Positions 1 through 7,348 are shown, counted from the first letter of the stretch. The stretch: 13,824 nucleotides of DNA from an uncultured Achromobacter sp. (GCA_913775005.1 CAJYKY010000202.1:1-13824); one strand, 5' to 3'. Numbers and translations are program-made. The notes: a model not told the origin generated them from the letters alone.

Positions 1-2
1 CG

Positions 3-332
3 GCGCAAGGCGCCATGGGGCTCGCAGCAGCAGTAATAGCGGGGGTTGTCGGAGGGGCGGCGGCAGGTTGGTCGGCGCTGGCGGGGGCGGGAGCGTATTT
101 CATACCCAATGCATTGTTTGCATTGCGCCTGGTTGTCAGTGTTCGGACTGGTCGAGCCAATCCCTTTACCTTTCTCTCTGGTGAGTTGATCAAGCTGTTC
201 GCAACGGCGTTGCTGTTGTGGCTGCTTTCGCGTGTAGCGCAGGACAGCCTCGTCTGGCCCGCTGCATTGCTCGGTCTGATACTCACATTGAAGGGTTACC
301 TCTTGCTCTTGATGTTCCGCAAGTTGTCTTAG
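3..332 (+). CDS. atpI: ATP synthase protein I (AtpI), 5' end cut by window edge
   Basis: AtpI is a small inner-membrane protein that helps assemble the c-ring of F1Fo ATP synthase and is usually the first gene of the operon. The reading frame is open to the left edge, and what is visible (about 109 codons) looks like the C-terminal part of a beta-proteobacterial AtpI. There is a Gly/Ala-rich membrane segment, then YFIPNALFALRL, which is typical of the family, then two further hydrophobic stretches (around ELIKLFATALLLWLL and LLGLILTLKGYLLLLMF). The ATG at 15 falls inside the first membrane helix and has no Shine-Dalgarno, so I think the real start is upstream of the window. It lies 87 bases before atpB. 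The family is weakly conserved, so the call relies partly on this position. Confidence 0.8.
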   Translation, partial: AQGAMGLAAAVIAGVVGGAAAGWSALAGAGAYFIPNALFALRLVVSVRTGRANPFTFLSGELIKLFATALLLWLLSRVAQDSLVWPAALLGLILTLKGYLLLLMFRKLS

Positions 333-419
333 CGCCGAGTAGTCATTAGCGGCAAACGTGATCGTGGAATCGTCCGGCTCGCAAGGGTTCGGGCATACAG
401 CAAATAGGGTAGGATTCAA

Positions 420-1301
420 ATGGCTGCTGCCAGCGACGTGTCGCCTCAGTCCGCGTATATTCAGCATCACCTGGTGCACCTGAACAATACCGGTGAGAAA
501 CAGAGCGCAATTGCTCAGTTCGACATCATCAATTACGACTCGTTGTTCTGGTCCGGCCTGATGGGCCTGATCGTCATTTTCTTCCTGTGGCGCGCAGCTC
601 GCCGCGCCACCAGTGGCGTGCCGACCCGCTTCCAGGCTTTCGTGGAAATGATCGTCGACATGGTCGACGACCAGGCCAAGGGCATCGTCCACAACGCCAA
701 GAGCCGTCTTTTCATCGCCCCGCTGGCGCTTACCGTGTTCCTCTGGATCATCCTGATGAACGCGCTGGACTTGCTGCCGGTCGACCTGCTGCCGTCCATC
801 TGGCGCCTGACCGGCCTGGGTGCCGAGCATGGTGATCCCCTTTACTACCATCGTATTTTGCCGACGGCCGACTTGAACGTGCCGATGGGCATGTCGCTGG
901 GCGTGCTGCTGCTGATGTTCTACTACGGCATCAAGATCAAGCACCCGGGCGGCTTCGTCAAAGAACTGTTCACCGCGCCGTTCCATGCGCATGGCCTGGG
1001 CGCCGTTGTGCTGGCCCCCTTCAACCTGCTGCTGAACCTGATCGAATACGCCGCCAAGTCCGTCTCGCTGGGCATGCGGTTGTTCGGCAACATGTTCGCC
1101 GGCGAACTGATTTTCATGCTGATCGCCCTCCTGGGCGGCGCCTGGACCGGCTTTAACGGCGCCAGCATCGGCTTGGGAATCGGCCACATCCTGGCCGGCT
1201 CCATCTGGGCGATCTTCCACATCCTGATCGTTCTTCTTCAGGCCTTCATCTTCATGATGCTGACGCTGGTGTATCTCGGCCAGGCACACGAAGGCCACTA
1301 A
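420..1301 (+). CDS. atpB: ATP synthase Fo subunit a
   Basis: This is the membrane stator subunit that forms the two proton half-channels beside the c-ring. The protein has 293 residues, slightly longer than the E. coli protein. Strongly hydrophobic segments lie around residues 42-59, 97-118, 155-172, 194-210, 226-242 and 262-286. The essential arginine is R220 in the motif LGMRLFGNMFAGE, with N224 and E229. H267 and Q274 in WAIFHILIVLLQAF match E. coli H245 and Q252, so the whole proton path is intact. Compared with E. coli, about 12 extra residues lie between E229 and H267, in the loop before the last helix. The ATG is preceded by AGGA at a suitable distance (within GGTAGGATTCAA). It is second in the operon after atpI. 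Confidence 0.98.
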   Translation: MAAASDVSPQSAYIQHHLVHLNNTGEKQSAIAQFDIINYDSLFWSGLMGLIVIFFLWRAARRATSGVPTRFQAFVEMIVDMVDDQAKGIVHNAKSRLFIAPLALTVFLWIILMNALDLLPVDLLPSIWRLTGLGAEHGDPLYYHRILPTADLNVPMGMSLGVLLLMFYYGIKIKHPGGFVKELFTAPFHAHGLGAVVLAPFNLLLNLIEYAAKSVSLGMRLFGNMFAGELIFMLIALLGGAWTGFNGASIGLGIGHILAGSIWAIFHILIVLLQAFIFMMLTLVYLGQAHEGH

Positions 1302-1318
1302 GCCCCCCGAATTTCCTG

Positions 1319-1338
1319 CGCTGGCCACCCGGCCAGCG
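1319..1338 (+). other. Perfect hairpin in atpB-atpE spacer
   Basis: CGCTGGCC (1319-1326) and GGCCAGCG (1331-1338) form a perfect 8-bp stem with the loop ACCC, 17 bases after the atpB stop. No T-run follows directly, so it is not a standard terminator. It may protect an RNA end or mark a processing site between atpB and atpE. That role is inferred; the inverted repeat is seen directly. Confidence 0.6.
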
Positions 1339-1345
1339 TGGGATA

Positions 1346-1360
1346 GCAAGATTATCTTGC
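1346..1360 (+). other. Second small hairpin in atpB-atpE spacer
   Basis: GCAAGA (1346-1351) and TCTTGC (1355-1360) pair around the loop TTA; in DNA the repeat is GCAAGAT-T-ATCTTGC. It lies seven bases after the stronger 1319-1338 hairpin and before the U-rich leader of atpE. Function is unknown; it could separate the atpB and atpE translation units. Confidence 0.4.
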
Positions 1361-1373
1361 ATTGAGCTGTACC

Positions 1374-1414
1374 CCTTATTTTTCAATTTTTGACTTCAGA
1401 TTTCTAACCAAGGA
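1374..1414 (+). promoter_or_regulatory. U-rich leader and strong ribosome binding site of atpE
   Basis: The sequence before atpE is rich in T, with two runs of five (TTATTTTT and CAATTTTTG), in an otherwise GC-rich operon. It ends in AACCAAGGAG, a near-perfect Shine-Dalgarno six bases before the ATG. In E. coli, a U-rich region upstream of atpE enhances translation so that the multi-copy c subunit is made in excess. Position and composition here suggest the same role. The enhancer role is inferred by analogy; the sequence features are direct. Confidence 0.55.
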
Positions 1415-1420
1415 GTTGTC

Positions 1421-1663
1421 ATGACCAACGTCGCTTTCGTTGCCCTCGCTTGCGGTCTCATCATCGGTTTGGGTGCTATCGGCGCTTGCATCGGCATCGC
1501 ATTGATGGGCGGCAAGTACCTGGAAGCCTCGGCTCGTCAGCCTGAGCTGATGAACGCTCTGCAAACCAAGATGTTCCTGCTTGCTGGCCTGATCGACGCG
1601 GCATTCCTGATCGGCGTGGGTATTGCCATGCTGTTCGCCTTCGCCAACCCGTTCGTCGGCTAA
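1421..1663 (+). CDS. atpE: ATP synthase Fo subunit c (proteolipid)
   Basis: This is the c-ring subunit, a two-helix hairpin of 80 residues (E. coli has 79) that carries protons through the membrane. The first helix is Gly-rich (GLIIGLGAIGACIGIALMGG). The polar loop has the invariant R39-Q40-P41. The second helix carries the proton-binding carboxylate D59 in GLIDAAF, matching E. coli D61. Neighbouring positions A22 and I26 match the E. coli A24 and I28 sites, and the Gln/Glu/Ser set of sodium-type rings is absent, so a proton ring is expected. The ATG has a strong AAGGAG six bases upstream. The gene is framed by structured spacers on both sides, which fits the need for many copies per enzyme. 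Confidence 0.98.
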   Translation: MTNVAFVALACGLIIGLGAIGACIGIALMGGKYLEASARQPELMNALQTKMFLLAGLIDAAFLIGVGIAMLFAFANPFVG

Positions 1664-1670
1664 GGCAGCG

Positions 1671-1690
1671 CCCGCCGGCGAATAGGCGGG
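1671..1690 (+). other. Hairpin just after atpE
   Basis: CCCGCC (1671-1676) and GGCGGG (1685-1690) make a 6-bp GC stem with an 8-base loop, seven bases after the atpE stop. No T-run follows. A possible role is 3'-end protection of an atpE-containing transcript, which is inferred only. Confidence 0.4.
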
Positions 1691-1703
1691 TCATGACGTT
1701 GGC

Positions 1704-1730
1704 GGCGATGCGGGCAACAGCCCCGTCGCC
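1704..1730 (+). other. Second hairpin in atpE-atpF spacer
   Basis: GGCGA (1704-1708) pairs with TCGCC (1726-1730), and CGGG (1711-1714) pairs with CCCG (1722-1725). This gives nine base pairs with a two-base bulge (TG) and a 7-base loop. With the hairpin at 1671-1690 it fills the first half of the 144-base atpE-atpF spacer. It may lower read-through or stabilise upstream RNA. The structure was predicted by eye only. Confidence 0.4.
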
Positions 1731-1807
1731 GGCCAGCAAAGTATCGAGTGCTCCGTGACGCCCCTTTCCGGGTGCGGTCGGAGCCGCAAGGTGTTAAAGG
1801 AACGACC

Positions 1808-2278
1808 GTGAATCTGAACGCGACGATCATTTTCCAGATGCTCGTGTTCTTCGTTCTGGGCTGGTTCACGATGAAATTCGTGTGGCCTCCTCTGACGAAG
1901 GCGATGGACGAGCGCCGCCAAAAAATCGCCGACGGCCTTGCCGCCGCCGAGAAGGGCAAAGCCGACTTGGCTCAAGCCCAGGCGCGCGTCAGTCTGATCG
2001 AGGCTTCTGCCAAGTCCGAAAACCACGCACGCATCATCGAGGCCGAAAAACAAGCCGCCTCGCTGATCGAGCAAGCCCGCCGTGAAGCGGAAGCTGAACG
2101 CGCCCGTATCGTGGCTCAGGCCGCGCAGGACGCCGCGCAGGAAGTCCAGCGCGCCCGTGACGCATTGCGCGACGACGTCGCCGCGTTGGCAGTCAAGGGT
2201 GCTGAACAGATCCTCAAGCGCGAGGTTGACGCCCGCGCCCACGCCGAGCTGCTCAACCAGCTTCGCGCGCAGCTTTAA
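1808..2278 (+). CDS. atpF: ATP synthase Fo subunit b
   Basis: This is the peripheral stalk subunit that holds F1 against the membrane stator. I chose the GTG at 1808, preceded by AAAGGAA five bases away. It gives MNLNATIIFQML, the usual N-terminus, and exactly 156 residues as in E. coli. The in-frame ATG at 1748 would add 20 residues with no family match and no good ribosome site. Residues about 4-26 form the single membrane anchor, ending in KFVWPPL. The rest is a long Ala/Glu/Arg-rich coiled coil (about 30-130) with AALAVKGAEQILKREVD near the C-terminus, which contacts delta. It lies 144 bases after atpE and 12 bases before atpH. The GTG start may lower its translation relative to atpE. Confidence 0.96.
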   Translation: MNLNATIIFQMLVFFVLGWFTMKFVWPPLTKAMDERRQKIADGLAAAEKGKADLAQAQARVSLIEASAKSENHARIIEAEKQAASLIEQARREAEAERARIVAQAAQDAAQEVQRARDALRDDVAALAVKGAEQILKREVDARAHAELLNQLRAQL

Positions 2279-2290
2279 TCCGGGACCGTC

Positions 2291-2830
2291 ATGGCTGAAC
2301 TTTCCACTGTTGCCCGGCCCTACGCTGAAGCGCTCTTCAGCGCAGCGCGCGACGACAAGGCCGGCTTGCCGGCCTGGGCCGACCTGGTCAGCGAAATGTC
2401 GCAGGTCGCCTCCAACCCCGACGTGCGCGAGGCCATGGCCGACCCGCGTCTGGGTGACAAGCAGCGCGTCGAGCTGTTTTCCGGCCTGATCAAGGCCGAA
2501 CTGCCCCAGGCCGCCCGTAATTTCATCGAGCTGCTGGTCGAAAACGACCGACTGCTGCTGCTGCCCGACATCGCCACGCAATTTGCGGTGCTGCGCAATC
2601 GTCACGAAGGCACGGCGCAGGCGGAAATCACCAGCGCGTTCGAACTGAGCGATGCCCAGGTCAAAGACCTGGTCGCCGCGCTCGAACAAAAATTCGGCCT
2701 CAAGCTCAAGCCCAACGTCACCGTCGACTCGTCGTTGATTGGCGGCGTGCGCGTGGCTGTCGGTGACCAGGTGCTCGATACTTCCGTACAAGCCCAATTG
2801 GTCCGCATGCGCGATCAGCTCGCCGCTTAA
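2291..2830 (+). CDS. atpH: ATP synthase F1 subunit delta
   Basis: Delta sits on top of the alpha3beta3 hexamer and joins it to the b stalk. The protein has 179 residues, the normal length. The N-terminal helical domain begins AELSTVARPYAEALF, typical of the family. The C-terminal part has the OSCP/delta signature VDSSLIGGVRVAVGDQVLD followed by LVRMRDQL. The ribosome site is weak (GGGA region), but the start lies only 12 bases after the atpF stop, so translation is probably coupled to atpF. It lies 28 bases before atpA. Confidence 0.97.
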   Translation: MAELSTVARPYAEALFSAARDDKAGLPAWADLVSEMSQVASNPDVREAMADPRLGDKQRVELFSGLIKAELPQAARNFIELLVENDRLLLLPDIATQFAVLRNRHEGTAQAEITSAFELSDAQVKDLVAALEQKFGLKLKPNVTVDSSLIGGVRVAVGDQVLDTSVQAQLVRMRDQLAA

Positions 2831-2858
2831 GGCAACTAACAGGATTCCAGGAGTCAAT

Positions 2859-4400
2859 ATGCAACTCAATCCCTCCGAGATCAGCGAACTGCTCAAGAGC
2901 CGCATCGAGGGCCTGGGCGCTTCGGCTGATGTCCGTACTCAGGGCACCGTCGTGTCCGTGACCGACGGTATTACCCGCATCCACGGCTTGTCCGACGTGA
3001 TGCAGGGCGAAATGCTCGAATTCCCGAACAACGTTTTCGGTCTGGCGCTCAACCTCGAGCGTGATTCCGTCGGCGCCGTTATTCTCGGTGACTACACCGG
3101 CATCTCCGAAGGCGACCAGGTCAAGACGACCGGCCGCATTCTGGAAGTTCCGGTTGGTCCCGAACTGAAAGGCCGCGTGGTCAACACGCTGGGCGAACCG
3201 ATCGACGGCAAAGGCCCGGTCAACGCCAAAGAAACCGACATCATTGAAAAAGTGGCGCCTGGCGTTATCGCCCGCCGCTCGGTGTCGCAGCCGCTGCAAA
3301 CCGGCGTCAAGGCTATCGACTCGATGGTGCCGATCGGCCGCGGTCAACGCGAACTGATCATTGGCGACCGCCAAACCGGCAAGACCGCTGTCGCTGTCGA
3401 CACGATCATCAGCCAGAAGGGCAAGGGCGTCACCTGCGTGTACGTCGCTATCGGCCAGAAGGCTTCCACGATCAACAACGTGGTTCGCAAGCTGGAAGAG
3501 CACGGCGCGCTGGAATACACCATCGTCGTGGCCGCTTCGGCCTCCGACTCGGCCGCCATGCAATACCTGGCCGCCTACGCCGGTTGCACGATGGGCGAAT
3601 ACTTCCGCGATCGTGGCGAAGACGCCCTGATCGTTTATGACGATCTGACCAAGCAAGCCTGGGCCTATCGCCAAGTGTCGCTGCTGCTGCGCCGTCCGCC
3701 GGGCCGTGAAGCCTACCCGGGCGACGTGTTCTACCTGCACTCGCGTCTGCTGGAACGTGCTGCCCGCGTGAACGAAGACTATGTCGAAAAGTTCACCAAT
3801 GGCGCCGTCAAGGGCAAGACCGGTTCGCTGACCGCACTGCCGATCATCGAAACCCAGGCAGGCGACGTGTCCGCCTTCGTTCCGACCAACGTGATCTCGA
3901 TCACCGACGGCCAGATCTTCCTGGAAACCGACCTGTTCAACGCCGGTGTCCGCCCCGCAATCAACGCCGGTATCTCGGTGTCGCGTGTGGGTGGCGCTGC
4001 GCAGACCAAGGTCGTCAAGAAGCTGTCCGGCGGTATCCGTACCGACTTGGCGCAGTACCGTGAACTGGCCGCCTTCGCGCAATTCGCCTCCGACCTGGAC
4101 GACGCTACCCGTCGCCAGCTGGAACGCGGCAAGCGCGTGGTCGAACTGCTCAAGCAGCCGCAATACCAGCCGCTGCAAGTGTGGGAATTGGCCGTCACGC
4201 TGTACACGGTCAACAACGGCTACCTGGATGACGTGGACGTGGCCCAAGTGCTGTCGTTCGAGAAGTCGCTGAAGGATCAACTGAAGGCCAAGCATGCGGC
4301 CATGATCCAGCGCATCGAAGACACCAAGGAACTGTCCAAGGACGACGAGGCCGAACTGGCCACCGCCGTTCAGGAATTCAAGAAGCACGGTGCTTTTTAA
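2859..4400 (+). CDS. atpA: ATP synthase F1 subunit alpha
   Basis: Alpha is the non-catalytic nucleotide-binding subunit of the F1 hexamer. The start at 2859 has CAGGAG upstream and gives MQLNPSEISELLKSRI and 513 residues, the same length as E. coli. A longer in-frame ORF from 2739 overlaps atpH and is not supported. The N-terminal beta-barrel region includes TDGITRIHGL. The P-loop is GDRQTGKT at residues 169-176 (K175, T176). The arginine finger R376 that reaches the catalytic site is in PAINAGISVSRVGG, which also carries the alpha/beta family signature. The C-terminal helical domain ends in VQEFKKHGAF. No key residue is missing. Confidence 0.99.
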   Translation: MQLNPSEISELLKSRIEGLGASADVRTQGTVVSVTDGITRIHGLSDVMQGEMLEFPNNVFGLALNLERDSVGAVILGDYTGISEGDQVKTTGRILEVPVGPELKGRVVNTLGEPIDGKGPVNAKETDIIEKVAPGVIARRSVSQPLQTGVKAIDSMVPIGRGQRELIIGDRQTGKTAVAVDTIISQKGKGVTCVYVAIGQKASTINNVVRKLEEHGALEYTIVVAASASDSAAMQYLAAYAGCTMGEYFRDRGEDALIVYDDLTKQAWAYRQVSLLLRRPPGREAYPGDVFYLHSRLLERAARVNEDYVEKFTNGAVKGKTGSLTALPIIETQAGDVSAFVPTNVISITDGQIFLETDLFNAGVRPAINAGISVSRVGGAAQTKVVKKLSGGIRTDLAQYRELAAFAQFASDLDDATRRQLERGKRVVELLKQPQYQPLQVWELAVTLYTVNNGYLDDVDVAQVLSFEKSLKDQLKAKHAAMIQRIEDTKELSKDDEAELATAVQEFKKHGAF

Positions 4401-4406
4401 GAAAGT

Positions 4407-4474
4407 GATGGGTTAGGCGTCTGCAACGCCTCACCCATCCTTCCCGGATGGTTGAGGCGCGAGCGGAACCCATC
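4407..4474 (+). promoter_or_regulatory. Switch-like RNA element between atpA and atpG
   Basis: Four segments can pair in alternative ways. Hairpin A: GATGGGT+AGGCG (4407-4419) with CGCCT+ACCCATC (4427-4439), 12 pairs, one mismatch, 7-base loop. Hairpin B: CGCCTCA+CCATCC (4427-4440) with GGATGG+TGAGGCG (4446-4459), 13 pairs, one mismatch, loop TTCCC. A and B share 4427-4439, so they exclude each other. If B forms, GATGGGTT (4407-4414) is free to pair perfectly with AACCCATC (4467-4474), enclosing B. Hairpin A begins only seven bases after the atpA stop, so a ribosome finishing atpA would block it and favour B. The atpG ribosome site (4488-4493) is outside both. The pairings are seen directly; regulation is inferred. 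Confidence 0.5.
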
Positions 4475-4498
4475 GGCCAGTCTTCACAGGAAAGCGCA

Positions 4499-5404
4499 AT
4501 GCCCGGAATTAAGGAAATCCGAACCAAGATCAAGAGCGTGCAAAACACGCGCAAGATCACCAAGGCGATGGAAATGGTCGCCGCATCCAAAATGCGCAAG
4601 GCGCAGGAACGGATGCGTGCTGGTCGTCCGTACGCCACCAAGGTGCGCGAGATTGCTGCGCATCTGATGCAGGCCAACCCCGAGTACAGCCACCCGTACC
4701 TGGTCGAACGCGAAATCAAAGCGGTCGGCGTGGTCATGGTGACGACTGATAAGGGTTTGTGCGGCGGCTTGAACACCAACATCACCCGTGTGACGTTGGG
4801 CAAGCTGAAAGAGTTCGAGAAGAACGGCATCGCCGTCCAAGCGACCGCTTTCGGCAACAAGGGCGTGGGTGTGCTGACCCGTATCGGCGCCAAACTGGTT
4901 TCCCAGGAAGTACAACTGGGCGACAAGCCGCAACTGGACCGCCTGCTGGGCGCGATCAAGGTGCAGCTGGACGCCTACCTGGATGGCCGCATCGACGCGC
5001 TGTACGTGGCTTCGACCCGCTTCGTCAACACGATGAAGCAAGAGCCGTTGTTCCTGCGTCTGCTGCCGCTGGCCAGTGGTTTGGAAGATCCGTACCAGAC
5101 GGGTGCAGAGAGCCTGACCAAGACGTCGGAAGTGAAGTCGGACTACAGCTGGGATTACATCTACGAACCCGACGCCCGTAGCGTGATCGACGACCTGCTG
5201 CAGCGTTACGTTGAAGGCCTGCTGTATCAAGCCGTGGCCGAGAACATGGCTTCGGAGCAGTCGGCCCGGATGGTCGCCATGAAGGCGGCGTCGGACAACG
5301 CCAAGAAGGTCATCGGAGAGCTGCAACTGGTCTACAACAAGACCCGTCAGGCCGCGATCACCAAAGAAATTTCGGAAATCGTAGGGGGCGCTGCCGCCGT
5401 TTAA
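4499..5404 (+). CDS. atpG: ATP synthase F1 subunit gamma
   Basis: Gamma is the rotating central shaft inside the alpha3beta3 hexamer. The start at 4499 has AGGAAAG seven bases upstream and gives MPGIKEIRTKIKSVQNTRKITKAMEMVA, the conserved N-terminal helix, with a length of 301 residues. An in-frame ATG at 4448 would add 17 residues, but it lies inside hairpin B of the spacer and has no ribosome site. The central Rossmann-like region has TTDKGLCGGLN. The C-terminal helix carries the family signature ending AAITKEISEIVGGAAAV. It is slightly longer than E. coli gamma (287), mainly from extra residues around GLEDPYQTGAESLTKTSEVK. The spacer to atpD is 43 bases. Confidence 0.98.
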   Translation: MPGIKEIRTKIKSVQNTRKITKAMEMVAASKMRKAQERMRAGRPYATKVREIAAHLMQANPEYSHPYLVEREIKAVGVVMVTTDKGLCGGLNTNITRVTLGKLKEFEKNGIAVQATAFGNKGVGVLTRIGAKLVSQEVQLGDKPQLDRLLGAIKVQLDAYLDGRIDALYVASTRFVNTMKQEPLFLRLLPLASGLEDPYQTGAESLTKTSEVKSDYSWDYIYEPDARSVIDDLLQRYVEGLLYQAVAENMASEQSARMVAMKAASDNAKKVIGELQLVYNKTRQAAITKEISEIVGGAAAV

Positions 5405-5447
5405 GGCGAGGCAGCTCCCGTCTAAAGCTATCAAGCAAGGAATCGAC

Positions 5448-6851
5448 ATGAGCAACGGAACCATCGTTCAGTGCATCGGCGCCGTGGTGGATATTCAGTT
5501 CCCCCGCGATCAAATGCCCAAGATCTATGAAGCGCTTACCCTGGCTGAGGACGAGTCTTCGTCGTTCGCCGAAAAGGGTCTGACGCTGGAAGTGCAGCAA
5601 CAGCTGGGCGACGGCGTGGTGCGTACCATTGCGCTGGGCTCCAGCGACGGCCTGCGCCGCGGCATGAAGGTCAACGGCACGGGCGCCCCGATCTCGGTGC
5701 CGGTCGGCACCGGCACGCTGGGCCGCATCATGGACGTGCTGGGTCGTCCCATCGACGAAGCCGGCCCGATCCAACACGAAGAAAAGCGTGGCATTCACCA
5801 GGAAGCTCCCCGTTTCGACGAACTGTCGCCGTCGGTGGAACTGCTGGAAACCGGCATCAAGGTTATTGACTTGGTCTGCCCGTTCGCAAAGGGCGGCAAG
5901 GTCGGCCTGTTCGGCGGCGCCGGCGTGGGCAAGACCGTGAACATGATGGAACTCATCAACAACATCGCCAAGCAGCACAGCGGTTTGTCGGTGTTTGCCG
6001 GCGTGGGTGAGCGTACCCGCGAAGGCAACGACTTCTACCACGAAATGGAAGAGTCGAACGTTCTGGACAAGGTTGCGATGGTGTTCGGTCAGATGAACGA
6101 ACCCCCGGGCAACCGTCTGCGCGTGGCGCTGACCGGCCTGACGATGGCCGAGAAGTTCCGTGACGAAGGCCGCGACATCCTGTTCTTCGTGGACAACATC
6201 TACCGCTACACCTTGGCCGGTACCGAAGTGTCCGCACTGCTGGGCCGTATGCCGTCGGCCGTGGGCTACCAGCCCACGCTGGCTGAAGAAATGGGCAAGC
6301 TGCAAGAGCGCATCACGTCGACCAAGACGGGCTCGATCACGTCCATCCAGGCCGTGTACGTCCCTGCGGATGACTTGACCGATCCGTCGCCTGCCACGAC
6401 CTTCCAGCATTTGGACTCCACCGTCGTGCTGTCGCGTGACATCGCCTCGCTGGGTATCTACCCCGCCGTGGATCCGCTGGATTCGTCCAGCCGCCAGCTC
6501 GACCCGCAAGTCGTTGGCGAAGAGCACTACTCGGTTGCTCGTGGTGTGCAGCAAACGCTGCAACGCTACAAGGAACTGCGCGACATTATCGCGATTCTGG
6601 GTATGGACGAACTGTCGCCGGAAGACAAGCAGGCCGTGGCCCGCGCGCGTAAGATCCAGCGCTTCCTGTCGCAGCCGTTCCACGTGGCCGAAGTGTTCAC
6701 GGGTTCGCCGGGCAAGTACGTTCCGCTGGCCGAAACCATCCGTGGTTTCAAGATGATCGTGAACGGCGAGTGCGATGCGCTGCCGGAACAGGCCTTCTAC
6801 ATGGTCGGCTCGATCGACGAGGCCTTCGAGAAGGCCAAGAAACTGCAATAA
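5448..6851 (+). CDS. atpD: ATP synthase F1 subunit beta (catalytic)
   Basis: Beta carries the catalytic sites that make or hydrolyse ATP. It has 467 residues, with AAGGAA five bases before the ATG. The P-loop GGAGVGKT spans residues 156-163 (K162, T163). The catalytic glutamate is E188 in GVGERTREGND, matching E. coli E181. The Walker B strand is DILFFVDNIYRYTLAGTE. The family signature PAVDPLDSSSR is present. The loop that contacts gamma and epsilon reads DELSPED instead of the textbook DELSEED, a variant I believe is common in beta-proteobacteria. It lies nine bases before atpC. Confidence 0.99.
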   Translation: MSNGTIVQCIGAVVDIQFPRDQMPKIYEALTLAEDESSSFAEKGLTLEVQQQLGDGVVRTIALGSSDGLRRGMKVNGTGAPISVPVGTGTLGRIMDVLGRPIDEAGPIQHEEKRGIHQEAPRFDELSPSVELLETGIKVIDLVCPFAKGGKVGLFGGAGVGKTVNMMELINNIAKQHSGLSVFAGVGERTREGNDFYHEMEESNVLDKVAMVFGQMNEPPGNRLRVALTGLTMAEKFRDEGRDILFFVDNIYRYTLAGTEVSALLGRMPSAVGYQPTLAEEMGKLQERITSTKTGSITSIQAVYVPADDLTDPSPATTFQHLDSTVVLSRDIASLGIYPAVDPLDSSSRQLDPQVVGEEHYSVARGVQQTLQRYKELRDIIAILGMDELSPEDKQAVARARKIQRFLSQPFHVAEVFTGSPGKYVPLAETIRGFKMIVNGECDALPEQAFYMVGSIDEAFEKAKKLQ

Positions 6852-6860
6852 GGAACCGAT

Positions 6861-7286
6861 ATGGCTACCCTGCATGTGGATGTCGTCAGCGCAGAGGAAG
6901 CGATCTTCTCCGGTGAGGCGAAGTTCGTGGTGCTGCCTGGCGAAGCGGGTGAACTGGGCATTCTGCCCGGCCACACCCCGCTGATTTCGCGCATACGCCC
7001 CGGGACGGTCAAGATCGTTCGTGCCGACCAAGGCGAGGAAAACATCTTCGTCGCCGGGGGCATTCTGGAAGTGCAGCCGGGCAGCGTGACGGTCTTGGCC
7101 GACACCGCTATCCGTGCATCCGACCTGGACGAAGCCCGCGCCGTGGAAGCTCGCAAGAAGGCCGAAGAGGCCCTGGCGAACGCCAAGGACAAGGCTGACA
7201 TCGCGGTTGTCGAAGCGGAACTCGCCATGCTGGCTGCGCAAGCCATCGCGGCGCGCAAGCTGCGCCAAGGCGGTCGTTCGCACTAA
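6861..7286 (+). CDS. atpC: ATP synthase F1 subunit epsilon
   Basis: Epsilon is the small central-stalk subunit that couples gamma to the c-ring and can inhibit ATP hydrolysis through its C-terminal helices. It has 141 residues (E. coli 139), with AAGGAA upstream of the ATG. The N-terminal beta-sandwich starts ATLHVDVVSAEEAIFSGEAKFVVLPGEAGELGILPGHTPL, classic for the family. The C-terminal part (about residues 87-141) forms two Ala/Glu/Lys-rich helices and includes DLDEARA, close to the ATP-sensing I/LDxxRA motif known in bacillar epsilon. It is the last gene of the operon, and a terminator follows. Confidence 0.98.
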   Translation: MATLHVDVVSAEEAIFSGEAKFVVLPGEAGELGILPGHTPLISRIRPGTVKIVRADQGEENIFVAGGILEVQPGSVTVLADTAIRASDLDEARAVEARKKAEEALANAKDKADIAVVEAELAMLAAQAIAARKLRQGGRSH

Positions 7287-7301
7287 GCGGCAAAGCAGTA
7301 A

Positions 7302-7317
7302 CCGGGGTTCGCCCCGG
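7302..7317 (+). other. UUCG-loop hairpin after atpC
   Basis: CCGGGG (7302-7307), loop TTCG, CCCCGG (7312-7317) form a perfect 6-bp GC hairpin 15 bases after atpC. It has no T-run of its own but lies directly before the intrinsic terminator. It may stabilise the 3' end of the operon transcript. Confidence 0.55.
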
Positions 7318-7322
7318 ATTGG

Positions 7323-7348
7323 AAAAAGCGGCCAATGGCCGCTTTTTT
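7323..7348 (+). terminator. Intrinsic terminator of the atp operon
   Basis: AAAAAGCGGCC (7323-7333), loop AAT, GGCCGCTTTTT (7337-7347) form a perfect stem with a GC core and six T in a row. The matching A-run on the left means it could also act on the opposite strand, although no convergent gene is present. This ends the atp operon 37 bases after atpC. Confidence 0.93.

Noticed and set aside
2718..4388. 556-codon open frame on the minus strand opposite atpA
   Set aside because: It is a mirror of atpA codon use with no ribosome site or family resemblance; atpA on the + strand is certain.
4448..4498. Upstream in-frame ATG that would extend AtpG by 17 residues
   Set aside because: It has no ribosome site and lies within a stable hairpin, and the extra residues do not match gamma subunits. 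The start at 4499 has a good AGGAAAG.
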